Assembly: GCA_031323845.1 (NCBI GenBank)
Contig: JAVIYP010000005.1
Span: forward strand, 1-64,000
Length of the DNA stretch: 64,000 nt
DNA from: PUPG01 sp031323845
GTDB lineage: Bacteria; Bacteroidota; Bacteroidia; Bacteroidales; UBA7960
Reading direction: 5' to 3'
A program made the translations under genes and the position numbers. Shown piece after piece: positions 8,000 to 15,961 of the stretch. Numbering within the stretch: the first letter of the stretch is position 1; each line of letters starts with the position of its first letter. The notes under the pieces were generated by a model, which saw only the letters and a program-made list of their open reading frames with translations, was not told the DNA's origin and ran no database searches.

Positions 8000-8755
8000 A
8001 TGTTAAACATCAGCAATCTTTCTGTTTCCATCAACGGAAAAACAATCGTCCGGGGTTTAAACCTTGAAGTACGGGCAGGTGAAGTGCATGCCATCATGGG
8101 GCCGAACGGTTCGGGGAAAAGCACCCTGGCATCCGTCATTGCCGGCCGCGAAAACTATGAAGTAGAAGAGGGCAGCATCACCTATATGGGAAAAGACCTG
8201 CTCGAAATGCCGGCTGAAGTCCGGGCCAGAGAAGGAATATTTCTCGGCTTTCAGTATCCGGTGGAAATCCCCGGGGTGAGTATCGCCAACTTTATGCGTA
8301 CCGCCATCAACGAAAAACGCAAATACCTTGGTCTCGAACCCGTCACAGGCGCTGAGTTCCTCAAGCTTATGAAAGAAAAACAGAAGATGGTTGACATTCA
8401 GTCAGCGCTTACCAACCGCTCTGTTAATGAGGGTTTCTCCGGTGGTGAAAAGAAAAAGAATGAAATTTTCCAGATGGCCCTCATGGAGCCCCGCCTGGCC
8501 ATCCTCGACGAAACCGACTCGGGACTGGATATCGACGCCCTGAAGGTGGTTGCCAATGGCGTCAACAAGTTAAAGAGAAAAGACAATGCCACCGTAGTGA
8601 TAACGCACTACCAGCGCCTGCTCGATTACATCATACCCGACTATGTTCATGTGCTCTACGACGGCCGCATCATTAAAAGCGGTGACAAAAACCTGGCACT
8701 TGAACTGGAAGAAAAAGGATACGACTGGGTAAAAAAAGAAGCCATTAGCAGTTAA
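8000..8755 (+). CDS. sufC: Fe-S cluster assembly ATPase SufC
   Basis: The 251-residue ABC-type ATPase drives conformational change in SufBCD. Walker A GPNGSGKST lies at 34-42, the signature SGGEKKKNE begins at 147, and Walker B LAILDETDSG has Asp170-Glu171. The variant signature and the ETDSGLD continuation are specific for SufC. The frame is open back into sufB, but the family N-terminus (MLNISNLSVSING) begins at ATG 8000, 31 bp after the sufB stop. It is soluble, with no membrane segments. Confidence 0.97.
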   Translation: MLNISNLSVSINGKTIVRGLNLEVRAGEVHAIMGPNGSGKSTLASVIAGRENYEVEEGSITYMGKDLLEMPAEVRAREGIFLGFQYPVEIPGVSIANFMRTAINEKRKYLGLEPVTGAEFLKLMKEKQKMVDIQSALTNRSVNEGFSGGEKKKNEIFQMALMEPRLAILDETDSGLDIDALKVVANGVNKLKRKDNATVVITHYQRLLDYIIPDYVHVLYDGRIIKSGDKNLALELEEKGYDWVKKEAISS

Positions 8756-8772
8756 CCAAAAAAAAATCAGCG

Positions 8773-10179
8773 ATGACGGTTCCCTATACAGACCTGATGA
8801 AAGACAAGCTCGTTGCTCTTTTTGAGAAAGAGCAGGAAACCCTGCGGGGTACAACCACTCCACTGGTCGACCGGATCAGGAAGCATGCCCTGTCGAGGTT
8901 CAGGAAACATGGATTTCCCGGCACCAGGCAAGAAAACTGGCGGTTCACCGACCTGATGCCCCTGCTGAAAACGGAATTTGTTTTCGATTTCAGCAACCAA
9001 AGCCGGAGCATGGACATTGAAAAGATTTTCACCTGCGACGTATATGACCTTGACACATTCAGCATTACGCTCCTAAACGGTTGGTTTGTGTACAAGAGCG
9101 CACCTCTGACAAAACTGTCGAACGGCACGGTTATTGGCAGCCTGGCTAAAGCCATGGAGGTTTATCCGGAGCTTACCGATCAGTATTTCGGCAGAGCGGT
9201 AAAAACTGAAGAGCACGAACTGGCGGCACTAAACACAGCCTTTGTCCAGGACGGACTGTTTATTTATGTGCCCGAAGGCGTTGAGGTGGAAAAACCGATT
9301 CAGCTGATCAACATCGTTAATACCCCGCACCCTGTTTTTCTTCAGCCACGGCACCTTATTGTCGCCGACAAAGGCAGCAAGCTCACCCTGGTGCATTGCG
9401 ACCACTCACTCACACACAACGTCAGCTTTACCAACACCGTGATGGAGGTTTTCGCTGAAGAACATGCCGTTGTGGATCATTATAAAATTCAGAACAAAGG
9501 ACATAACTCCGCCCTGATCACCAACAGTTTTTTCCATCAGAAAAAAGAGAGCAGGGTCGCTACCAGCATGATCACCCTCAACGGTGGTTTCACCAAAAAC
9601 ATCCTTGACGTTCAGCTCACGGAGCCCGGTTGTCATTCAGAGCATTTCGGCCTTTACCTTGTTGACGGCAAGCAGCATGTTGACAACCAGGTATTCATTG
9701 ACCACACAGCACCTGACTGCTTTAGCAATCAGCTGTATAAAGGAATTCTGGACGACGAGGCCCGTGCGGTATTCTCCGGAAAAGTGCTGGTGCGCCGCAA
9801 CGCACAGCATACCCAGGCTTATCAGAACAACAAAAACATCCTGCTTACCGACGATGCGAAGGCCAACACTCAGCCTCACCTGGAGATCTATGCCGATGAC
9901 GTAAAATGCTCGCACGGTGCTACGGTAGGACAGCTTGACCCGGATGCCATGTTTTATCTAAGATCACGCGGCTTGTGCGAAAGAACCGCCCGGCAAATGA
10001 TGATGATCGCCTTTGCCGGAGAAGTGGTTGAAAAAATAAGCATCGTGGCCCTGAAGGAACGCATGCAGCACCTGGTCGAAAAACGCCTGAAAGGAGAATT
10101 GTCCATCTGTGACCAGTGCGTCCTGCATTGCAGCACCAAAGAACCGACACGCTTTAACATCGATATGAGTAAAATTTAG
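8773..10179 (+). CDS. sufD: Fe-S cluster assembly protein SufD
   Basis: The 468-residue paralogue of SufB forms the SufB-SufD heterodimer. The N-terminal helical part (LFEKEQETLRG...) is followed by the beta-helix with GSKLTLVHCDHS and FSGKVLVRRNAQHTQAYQ, then the C-terminal CSHGATVGQLDPDAMFYLRS stretch that carries the family's Cys-x-His. It starts 17 bp after sufC and ends 11 bp before sufS. Size is in the family range and I see no defects. Confidence 0.95.
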   Translation: MTVPYTDLMKDKLVALFEKEQETLRGTTTPLVDRIRKHALSRFRKHGFPGTRQENWRFTDLMPLLKTEFVFDFSNQSRSMDIEKIFTCDVYDLDTFSITLLNGWFVYKSAPLTKLSNGTVIGSLAKAMEVYPELTDQYFGRAVKTEEHELAALNTAFVQDGLFIYVPEGVEVEKPIQLINIVNTPHPVFLQPRHLIVADKGSKLTLVHCDHSLTHNVSFTNTVMEVFAEEHAVVDHYKIQNKGHNSALITNSFFHQKKESRVATSMITLNGGFTKNILDVQLTEPGCHSEHFGLYLVDGKQHVDNQVFIDHTAPDCFSNQLYKGILDDEARAVFSGKVLVRRNAQHTQAYQNNKNILLTDDAKANTQPHLEIYADDVKCSHGATVGQLDPDAMFYLRSRGLCERTARQMMMIAFAGEVVEKISIVALKERMQHLVEKRLKGELSICDQCVLHCSTKEPTRFNIDMSKI

Positions 10180-10190
10180 CCGCAACACCC

Positions 10191-11411
10191 ATGACAACCT
10201 TCAGCAACCAGGTGCGCAAAGAGTTTCCTATTCTCAGCAGAAAGATCAATCAACGCCCGCTTGTTTATCTTGACAATGCAGCCACTACGCAGAAGCCGGC
10301 GTGTGTACTGCAGCGGCTTCAGACCTATTATGAAAACGAAAACAGCAACATCCACAGGGGGGCGCACTTTTTAAGCAGTCAGGCTACCGAAGCCTATGAG
10401 AATGCCCGGAAAACCATAAAGGCTTATGTCAATGCGGCTTACGCCCACGAAATCATTTTCACACGCGGCACTACTGAAGCCATCAACCTTGTAGCCAGTT
10501 CTTTCTGCAAAAAGTTTGTTAAAGAGGGCGATGAAATAGTGATCTCTGCCATGGAACATCACGCAAACATTGTTCCGTGGCAGCTGGCCTGCCAGGATCA
10601 CAAGGCAAGGCTGAAAGTCATTCCGATGAATGATGCCGGAGAACTGGACATGGAGGCTTACGAAAAGCTCCTCTCCGACAAAACCCGGCTGGTGGCTGTC
10701 ACCCATGTCAGCAATGCACTGGGGAGCATCAACCCCGTGCGGGATCTTATTGATATAGCACACAAAAAAAACATTGCGGTGCTTATTGACGGGGCACAGG
10801 CAACACCCCATACAGCCGTTGACGTTCAGGCGCTTGATTGCGACTTTTATTGTTTTTCAGGACATAAGATGTACGGCCCCATGGGTGTGGGTGTGCTTTA
10901 CGGCAAGGAACAATGGCTTAATGACATGCCACCGTACCAGGGTGGTGGAGAAATGATCAGTGAGGTCACGTTTGAAAAGACCTCTTTTAACGACTTGCCC
11001 TTTAAGTTTGAAGCAGGCACCCCGAATGTAGCCGACGTGCTTGGTATGGAAACCGCCGTCAGGTTCCTATCAGAACTTGGCCTCCGGCACATCGAAGCCC
11101 ACGAGAAGGACCTTTTGCAATACGCTACCGCCAGGATGCAGGAAATCGACAACATCCGTTTAGTGGGCACAGCAAAGAATAAAACTGGCGTCATCTCCTT
11201 CCTGTTCAACGACATACACCCATACGACACCGGCACCATACTTGACAAAATGGGCATCGCTGTACGCACAGGCCATCACTGCGCACAACCAGTAATGGAC
11301 TTCTTTGGCATCCCCGGTACCGTCAGAGTTTCGTTTGGCCTGTACAACACGCGCAACGAAGTCGACATCCTTGTGGAAGGGCTCAAAAAAGTGCGGGCGA
11401 TGTTCGGGTAA
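10191..11411 (+). CDS. sufS: Cysteine desulfurase SufS
   Basis: The 406-residue PLP enzyme takes sulphur from cysteine, leaving alanine and a persulfide on the enzyme. The Schiff-base lysine is Lys226 in CFSGHKMYGP and the persulfide cysteine is Cys364 in RTGHHCAQP, the same numbers as E. coli SufS. TRGTTEAINL and MEHHANIVPW are class V (group II desulfurase) motifs. It passes sulphur to SufE, encoded 83 bp downstream. It is cytoplasmic and complete. Confidence 0.97.
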   Translation: MTTFSNQVRKEFPILSRKINQRPLVYLDNAATTQKPACVLQRLQTYYENENSNIHRGAHFLSSQATEAYENARKTIKAYVNAAYAHEIIFTRGTTEAINLVASSFCKKFVKEGDEIVISAMEHHANIVPWQLACQDHKARLKVIPMNDAGELDMEAYEKLLSDKTRLVAVTHVSNALGSINPVRDLIDIAHKKNIAVLIDGAQATPHTAVDVQALDCDFYCFSGHKMYGPMGVGVLYGKEQWLNDMPPYQGGGEMISEVTFEKTSFNDLPFKFEAGTPNVADVLGMETAVRFLSELGLRHIEAHEKDLLQYATARMQEIDNIRLVGTAKNKTGVISFLFNDIHPYDTGTILDKMGIAVRTGHHCAQPVMDFFGIPGTVRVSFGLYNTRNEVDILVEGLKKVRAMFG

Positions 11412-11494
11412 CCACACATATTCCGCCAGAAGCCCGGCACTGTAAGCAGTTACAAAACATCACAAGCAAAGTACAAACCCATGAATAGCAGCAC

Positions 11495-11920
11495 ATGTCA
11501 ACGATAAAGGAAAAAGAACAAGCCCTGGTCAGCGATTTTGAAATGTTTGACGACTGGATGGATAAGTACAATTACATTATTGAGATGGGCCGGTCGCTTC
11601 CGGAGATTGAAGAGTCATTGAAGCAGGATAAATACCTCATTAAAGGTTGTCAGGCGAGGGTGTGGCTTCATGCAACCTACAGGGATGGAAAAGTCTATTT
11701 TTCGGCCGACAGCGACGCCCTGATCACCAAGGGCATCGCAGCGCTGCTTATTGAGGTGCTTTCAGGGCTGCCGCCAAAAGATGTGGTTGACGCCGACATG
11801 TCGTTTGTTGACCGTATTGGTTTGAAAGAACACCTGTCGCAAACCAGGTCAAACGGTTTGTTGAATATGATTAAACAGATGAAGCTATATGCCCTGGCGT
11901 TCCGGCAGGCGCACCAATAA
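11495..11920 (+). CDS. sufE: Sulfur acceptor protein SufE
   Basis: The 141-residue SufE-family protein accepts persulfide sulphur from SufS and hands it to SufB. The acceptor Cys52 lies in IKGCQARVWL, matching E. coli SufE Cys51. The start is ATG 11495 (MSTIKEKEQALVSDFEMF); an ATG at 11481 is out of frame. It is the last gene of the suf run; the next gene is convergent and ends 4 bp away. No SufA-type carrier is seen. Confidence 0.95.
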   Translation: MSTIKEKEQALVSDFEMFDDWMDKYNYIIEMGRSLPEIEESLKQDKYLIKGCQARVWLHATYRDGKVYFSADSDALITKGIAALLIEVLSGLPPKDVVDADMSFVDRIGLKEHLSQTRSNGLLNMIKQMKLYALAFRQAHQ

Positions 11921-11924
11921 TCCG

Positions 11925-12989
11925 TCACTCCTCAATCAGAACCGAAGAAACTTCAACTGTAAGCCGGTTATTGTCCAGATTTAGGACAGGCGGTGAAGAC
12001 CTCAGTGTTGTCGTGACCATTTCGGAGCTCAATGTACGCAGCATAATATCATACACTTCACCCACTTGCCTGAAATGAATGCTTCCCGTATGCGCACCGT
12101 CAGCCAGCGCGCTGAGCATACCAGCCAGCAGCGCATGCCAGATTCCGTTCCGCATGGGATAGCCCTGCTGCCGTGCGCTGTCCGGCTCTGCTGACCTGCC
12201 GCCCGACACCCTTGCATACCTCAGGTTCATGGCCGGCAAGTCTGACACCAAATCGTCGTCCAATGAAGCCTGGGCATTTACCATACGGTTTATTATGGCA
12301 TACTGATGGACATAGCGTCTTCCTGGCATGTCATCATGCGGTGTCAGTTCAAGGTTCAGCTGCTCGTCAATTTGCATCCGGATTCCTGCGCTGAACGCCT
12401 GTGAATACAATCCCGCCATGAGTTGCCAGTGGGGCTGCTGTCCCGAAAATTCAGACGGGGCCGTTGCCGGCATACGCGCCATGATGATCAGCTCATCATA
12501 GGCTGTGGTATGAGCATGCACAATCGAAATATTGTTCAGGGATACATACACGCGGCCGCTAAACCGTGAAAACTCACGGTACACATTGTCCAGGGCATCA
12601 CCGGTCTCAGCAATGAATTGCTCGCGCATGTTGGCAAGCTGCATGCTGCCAGTGAGCGCATTCATGATAAGGGCACGGTGCATCGCCAGTTCCAGGGCCG
12701 CGTCCGCTTCCATGCCCGGATCAGAGGCAGCCACAACGTAAACACTGTCAGGATGCCCGGGCCAAGCGTTAAACAACCAGTCGGGGAGCCTTTCAGGATA
12801 GGCAACATGTGCAAACCGCCGCTCACCCTGTTCGCTGACACTGCTGTCGGGCGTTATGCTTTCAAAATACTCCCTGAACTGAAGATACCGGCGGCCTGCA
12901 TCTTCAATGTCCTGCCGGCTTTGTGCATGTGCCGGCAATAGGAGCCATACGGCAAAAAAAGACATCAGGATCAATCGTTGCGCCGTCAT
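11925..12989 (-). CDS. Exported protein of unknown function with an LPP20-like region
   Basis: The start was set at ATG 12989 (MTAQRLILMSFFAVWLLLP), which gives a clean Sec signal peptide with probable cleavage after AHA. The frame is open 19 codons further without adding anything sensible. The mature protein of about 330 residues shows PDWLFNAWPG, then VYVVAASDPG and a regular Ala-rich helix (residues roughly 85-110 of the precursor), reminiscent of the LPP20 fold in which a P-x-W motif precedes a helix spaced by alanines. There is no lipobox or catalytic motif. It converges with sufE and separates it from the SufT-like gene. Its promoter lies within repeat copy A and shares structure with that of rpoN. 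Function unknown. Confidence 0.7.
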   Translation of the reverse strand: MTAQRLILMSFFAVWLLLPAHAQSRQDIEDAGRRYLQFREYFESITPDSSVSEQGERRFAHVAYPERLPDWLFNAWPGHPDSVYVVAASDPGMEADAALELAMHRALIMNALTGSMQLANMREQFIAETGDALDNVYREFSRFSGRVYVSLNNISIVHAHTTAYDELIIMARMPATAPSEFSGQQPHWQLMAGLYSQAFSAGIRMQIDEQLNLELTPHDDMPGRRYVHQYAIINRMVNAQASLDDDLVSDLPAMNLRYARVSGGRSAEPDSARQQGYPMRNGIWHALLAGMLSALADGAHTGSIHFRQVGEVYDIMLRTLSSEMVTTTLRSSPPVLNLDNNRLTVEVSSVLIEE

Positions 12990-13065
12990 AAAAATGAAAT
13001 CAGAATCAGCCATACAAACTACATATGTTACATTACGCCATGGCACCGGAGGTGCACTTCCAGAT

Positions 13066-13094
13066 CAAATATATATGAATTTTTTTTCATGCGA
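13066..13094 (-). promoter_or_regulatory. Promoter with embedded palindrome for the LPP20-like gene
   Basis: Read leftward, a TATATTTG -7 box (13073-13066) is preceded after one base by the palindrome ATGAA-N6-TTCAT (13090-13075) and then TTTCGC as a possible -33 box. The same arrangement occurs in front of rpoN (21448-21476). A palindrome filling the spacer between -33 and -7 is a classical repressor position (inference). Confidence 0.5.
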
Positions 13095-13115
13095 AATTAT
13101 ACACAGACACATGAA

Positions 13116-13315
13116 CCAAGTACTTGCGAGCTCGGCGAAGCCAAACGCCAATGTTGAAAATCCCGACCATTCGGGAACAAGTTTTTCAACACACAGGAGC
13201 ATGATTATAGGAAGTCAGAAGTCGGAAATCTGAATTCTGAATTCTGACATCCAATCAGTATCTTAGACATAAACACAAAACATATTTAATCAAACAGTAA
13301 CGAAAATATAACCAG
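13116..13315. mobile_element. 200-bp insertion with 5-bp target duplication inside repeat copy A
   Basis: Comparison with the intact copy at 21448-21590 shows that ATGAA (13111-13115) is repeated as ATGAA (13316-13320), and that everything between is absent from the intact copy. The insert holds a hairpin (13152-13191: TGTTGAAAA and TCCCGA arms with their complements) and a short GTCAGAA/TCTGAAT module (13210-13252) related to the repeats at 26 and 34 kb. I see no terminal inverted repeats and no coding potential. Confidence 0.5.
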
Positions 13316-13503
13316 ATGAAAAAAATTCATGGGAAAGCGCAGCGGTTCCTCCTGTACATCTTCATTTTGTATATTGTCAACAAAATGAAGATGTTTTTTT
13401 ACAGGAGAAATGTACAAAAACAAAACGGAACTCATATTTGCCGGATTCCGCGTGAAAAGCTCACAGTTCTTCAGAAAAATTTGTACTTTTAACTTACCGT
13501 AAG

Positions 13504-13640
13504 CATGCAGCGGCAAACCGGGTACTCACCTGGCAGCGGCCCTTCAACGACGCCCCCTGAACCTGTAAACCGTTTTTGGTTTATCAGGGTTCAACTTCCG
13601 TTGGATGCGAGGGACAGGCCGGCAGAAAGTCAGACAAAAC
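13504..13640 (+). ncRNA. Possible structured RNA or leader upstream of the SufT-like gene
   Basis: This GC-richer stretch sits in an otherwise AT-rich spacer and has several pairable segments: CCGGGT/ACCTGG around 13523-13538, GAACC plus TAAACC with GGTTTA plus GGGTTC around 13559-13592, and GGCCC/CGTTG segments that could close around them. A 58-codon frame (ATG 13505) also passes through; it is proline- and arginine-rich and matches nothing I know. I cannot assign a known RNA family. The rest of the 12990-13737 spacer is repeat material. Confidence 0.22.
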
Positions 13641-13737
13641 GGAGAAACCATAGGCCGTCAATATCATCTTAATGATGAACGCACAGAAGTCACCGGCCAG
13701 GTGCAAGAAATCAATCATCCAAAAAAAAGCATTCAAT

Positions 13738-14058
13738 ATGAGCGAAAAACAAGACAGCATCAAAAAAGAACAACTGATCAATGCATTAAAAACCGTCCAT
13801 GATCCGGAAATTCCGCTTAACATATACGATCTGGGGTTGATCTATGGCATTGACATACAGGAGGACCATCGCGTTCAGATCACCATGACACTAACCAACG
13901 CCAATTGCCCGGTAGCAGACGACCTGGTTCGCCGGGTACAACAAGTTATACAAGAGGTGCCGGGGGTTGCTTCCGTAGAACTGGAGCTGGTATTTGACCC
14001 CCCGTGGACCAAGGAAAAGATGTCGGATGCAGCCATGCTTGAGCTGGGCTTGCTTTAA
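13738..14058 (+). CDS. sufT: MIP18/DUF59 family Fe-S maturation protein, SufT-like
   Basis: The 106-residue protein (start ATG 13738, MSEKQDSIKKEQL) is a single MIP18/PaaD-like domain. It contains VHDPEIPLNIYDLGLIY, the ITMTLTNANCPVADDL stretch with the conserved Cys, and VFDPPWTKEKMSD. These proteins act as auxiliary factors in Fe-S cluster delivery and are often encoded in suf loci; here only one inverted gene and a repeat-rich spacer separate it from sufE. The frame is open 22 codons upstream but that part lacks family similarity. A role in maturation of target proteins is inferred from family and position. Confidence 0.85.
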   Translation: MSEKQDSIKKEQLINALKTVHDPEIPLNIYDLGLIYGIDIQEDHRVQITMTLTNANCPVADDLVRRVQQVIQEVPGVASVELELVFDPPWTKEKMSDAAMLELGLL

Positions 14059-14109
14059 TGGGATGGCATTTTTGAGCCGGACACTGTATTGATCTTGTTT
14101 TAGATTTTT

Positions 14110-14136
14110 TTGTAAGAAAAAAAGATTGTATTTTTG
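14110..14136 (+). promoter_or_regulatory. Probable gcvH promoter
   Basis: A TATTTTTG -7 box (14129-14136) follows a TTTTTTTG run ending at 14112. The 16-bp spacer is shorter than the usual 19-21, so the -33 assignment is uncertain. The start codon lies 50 bp downstream. Confidence 0.4.
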
Positions 14137-14185
14137 GCTGCCTTAGATAGCAGTCAATACACTAATCACTCAAAACAACGAAATC

Positions 14186-14566
14186 ATGAATATTCCAGAC
14201 AACCTGAAGTACACAAAAGACCATGAATGGGTAAAAATTGATGGCGACACGGCCACCATCGGTATAACTGATTTCGCCCAGCACGAACTTGGCGACATCG
14301 TTTTTGTTGAGGTTGACACTGTTGGCGAAACCCTTGACCAGGAAGAAACTTTTGGCACCATTGAAGCGGTTAAAACCGTCTCTGACCTTTTCATGCCTGT
14401 AAGCGGTGAAGTGCTGGAGTTTAACGAAGCACTCGAAGATGCTCCTGACATCATCAACAAGGATCCTTACGGCGATGGATGGATCATAAAAGTTAAAGTA
14501 AGTGATGAGTCTGAACAGGAAGACCTGCTGACGGCCGATGAATACAAAGCTCTTATTGAGGGCTGA
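14186..14566 (+). CDS. gcvH: Glycine cleavage system H protein
   Basis: The 126-residue H protein carries lipoate on Lys63 (FGTIEAVKTVSDLFMP) and shuttles the aminomethyl group between the P, T and L proteins. The biotinyl/lipoyl fold is intact, with the N-terminal YTKDHEWVKIDGDTATIGIT motif and C-terminal GDGWIIKVKVSD. Length is normal. No gcvT, gcvP or lipoyl ligase gene is nearby, so the rest of the system must be elsewhere. The VanZ-like gene starts 68 bp downstream on the same strand. Confidence 0.96.
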   Translation: MNIPDNLKYTKDHEWVKIDGDTATIGITDFAQHELGDIVFVEVDTVGETLDQEETFGTIEAVKTVSDLFMPVSGEVLEFNEALEDAPDIINKDPYGDGWIIKVKVSDESEQEDLLTADEYKALIEG

Positions 14567-14634
14567 GTATTATCCGGATATCCGGCCTGATGGCGCTCAG
14601 AACTCCTGGCATAAGCGTGAAATAATTCAGTATT

Positions 14635-15018
14635 GTGAGAAATCCATTGTTTTTTCTGCCCGCCTTGGTATGGGCTGTAATTATTTTTTTGATCATCAGC
14701 CTGCCACCGTCCAGTCTGCCCGTGCCAAAACACATGAGCATTCCACACTTTGACAAGATAGTACACTTTGTCATCTTTTTTGTATTCGGGATGTTATTGC
14801 TTGTGGGGTTCATCAAAACCAAAAAACCTTCAGTGCCTGTCAACAGGTATATGGTGCTTTGCCTTATTACCGGCATAGTGTACGGAGGGCTAACGGAGTA
14901 CCTGCAACATTGCTGTTTCACACTTCGCCATGGGAATATTGCCGATTTTTACGCCAATTCAGCCGGAACGTTCTTCGGCGTATTTGCCGTTGTGCTGGTC
15001 CGGAAATTAAAAGCATGA
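14635..15018 (+). CDS. VanZ-like family membrane protein
   Basis: The 127-residue protein has a GTG start (VRNPLFFLPALVWAVII). Four hydrophobic segments are visible, at about 5-24, 43-61, 72-90 and 105-122. The HFDKIVHFVIFFVFGMLL motif and the GLTEYLQ...R-x-G-(N)-I-x-D-x-x-(A)-N-(S)-x-G pattern define the VanZ-like family. Function outside teicoplanin resistance is unknown for most members; bacteria of this phylum often carry one short copy. A drug-resistance role should not be assumed. It lies between gcvH and tonB. Confidence 0.82.
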   Translation: MRNPLFFLPALVWAVIIFLIISLPPSSLPVPKHMSIPHFDKIVHFVIFFVFGMLLLVGFIKTKKPSVPVNRYMVLCLITGIVYGGLTEYLQHCCFTLRHGNIADFYANSAGTFFGVFAVVLVRKLKA

Positions 15019-15042
15019 GTTTGGTATATTTTTTGGTTATAA

Positions 15043-15075
15043 TTTTGATGAGATTCATTATTGAAAAATACTTTG
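15043..15075 (+). promoter_or_regulatory. Probable tonB promoter
   Basis: TTTTG (15043-15047) and TACTTTG (15069-15075) are separated by 21 bp. The -7 box is one base short of the TAnnTTTG consensus. The tonB ATG is 68 bp downstream. Confidence 0.4.
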
Positions 15076-15142
15076 TATATTAGCAAACTGATTTTCTGTC
15101 TCTCGCAAGGACAGAAACGTAAAAAAACCAGACATACCTGAT

Positions 15143-15820
15143 ATGGAAGCAAAGAAAACACCAAAAGCAGACCTTGAGAGCAAAAAGCGCGTCTTTTTGC
15201 AGATCGGCATTGCCTTTGCTCTTGGCGCAGCCTTGGTTGCCTTCGAATGGAAGACTTATGAGCGGCCTGAAATTGATCTTGGCGTGCTCGAGATCGATTT
15301 TATCGAAGAGGAAGATATCCCGATCACCCGCCAGGAGCAACCACCACCTCCTCCTCCACCGGAGCCTTCTCAGGAGCTTATCATTGTGGATGATGACGTA
15401 GAACTGGAAGAAGAGTTCACCATTGACATTGACGCTGACGTCTTTACAGAGGTGCAGGAATTTACCCCTATCATTTTCCAGGAAGAAGAAGAGGTGGATG
15501 AGGATGTCATCTTTACGGTTGTGGAAGACCAGCCTGAATTTCCGGGCGGTGAGGCAGCACGGCAAAGATTCCTTGAGGAAAACCTCCGGTACCCGCAGAT
15601 GGCCCGCGAAGCCGGCATCCAGGGCACCGTGTTCGTTACCTTTGTGGTAGAAACCGACGGCAGCGTTACCGACGTCCGTATTTTGCGCGGCATTGGCGGT
15701 GGCTGTGACGAAGAAGCCATGAGGGTTGTAAGAATGATGCCTCGCTGGCAGCCTGGCCGTCAAAGAGGCCAGCCGGTAAGGGTGCAGTTCAACATGCCTA
15801 TACGTTTCAGACTTAACTAA
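15143..15820 (+). CDS. tonB: Energy transducer TonB
   Basis: The 225-residue protein has a single N-terminal TM helix at about 17-36, a seven-proline run near residue 67 within a spacer that is then strongly acidic (ELEEEFTIDIDADV, EEEEVDEDV), and a C-terminal TonB domain (about 130-225: PEFPGGEAARQRFLEENLRYP, GTVFVTFVVETDGSVTDV, WQPGRQRGQPVRVQF). TonB passes proton-motive energy to outer-membrane receptors. No exbB/exbD lies adjacent. The acidic rather than Lys/Pro-rich linker is common in this phylum. Confidence 0.93.
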   Translation: MEAKKTPKADLESKKRVFLQIGIAFALGAALVAFEWKTYERPEIDLGVLEIDFIEEEDIPITRQEQPPPPPPPEPSQELIIVDDDVELEEEFTIDIDADVFTEVQEFTPIIFQEEEEVDEDVIFTVVEDQPEFPGGEAARQRFLEENLRYPQMAREAGIQGTVFVTFVVETDGSVTDVRILRGIGGGCDEEAMRVVRMMPRWQPGRQRGQPVRVQFNMPIRFRLN

Positions 15821-15841
15821 GCCTGATCATACAGTATATGG

Positions 15842-15876
15842 AAACCGTCTCAGCTCAACGGCTGCAGACGGTTTTT
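15842..15876 (+). terminator. Rho-independent terminator after tonB
   Basis: AAACCGTCT-cAGC pairs with GCT-gc-AGACGGTTT around a short loop and is followed by a T-run. It lies about 20 bp after the tonB stop codon. Confidence 0.75.
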
Positions 15877-15961
15877 ATATGCCGGACACCAAAGCATTAA
15901 ACGAACAGCAGCACCAACTCATAATTTACACTATTTTTACAATCCGGTAAGTTGTTTTAGG

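Larger units (their letters stand above)
13066..13411. repeat. Repeat element copy A (about 141 bp, split by a 200-bp insertion)
   Basis: Segments 13066-13115 and 13316-13411 together match the uninterrupted 143-bp element at 21448-21590. Shared parts, in order, are a CAAATATA end (the leftward -7 box), palindrome ATGAA...TTCAT, GCGAAATTA, a second ATGAA...TTCAT palindrome, GGGAAAGCG, then a hairpin whose arms are CTCCTGTA + CATCTTCATTTTG (13349-13369) and the complement (13381-13407) with a T7 bulge. Both copies have the same orientation relative to the leftward gene next to them. No transposase is present, so it may be MITE-like. Confidence 0.7.

Noticed and set aside
13505..13681. 58-codon ORF before the SufT-like gene
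   Set aside because: Proline- and arginine-rich, without a recognised homologue, and overlapping pairable segments; kept only as an alternative to the RNA candidate.
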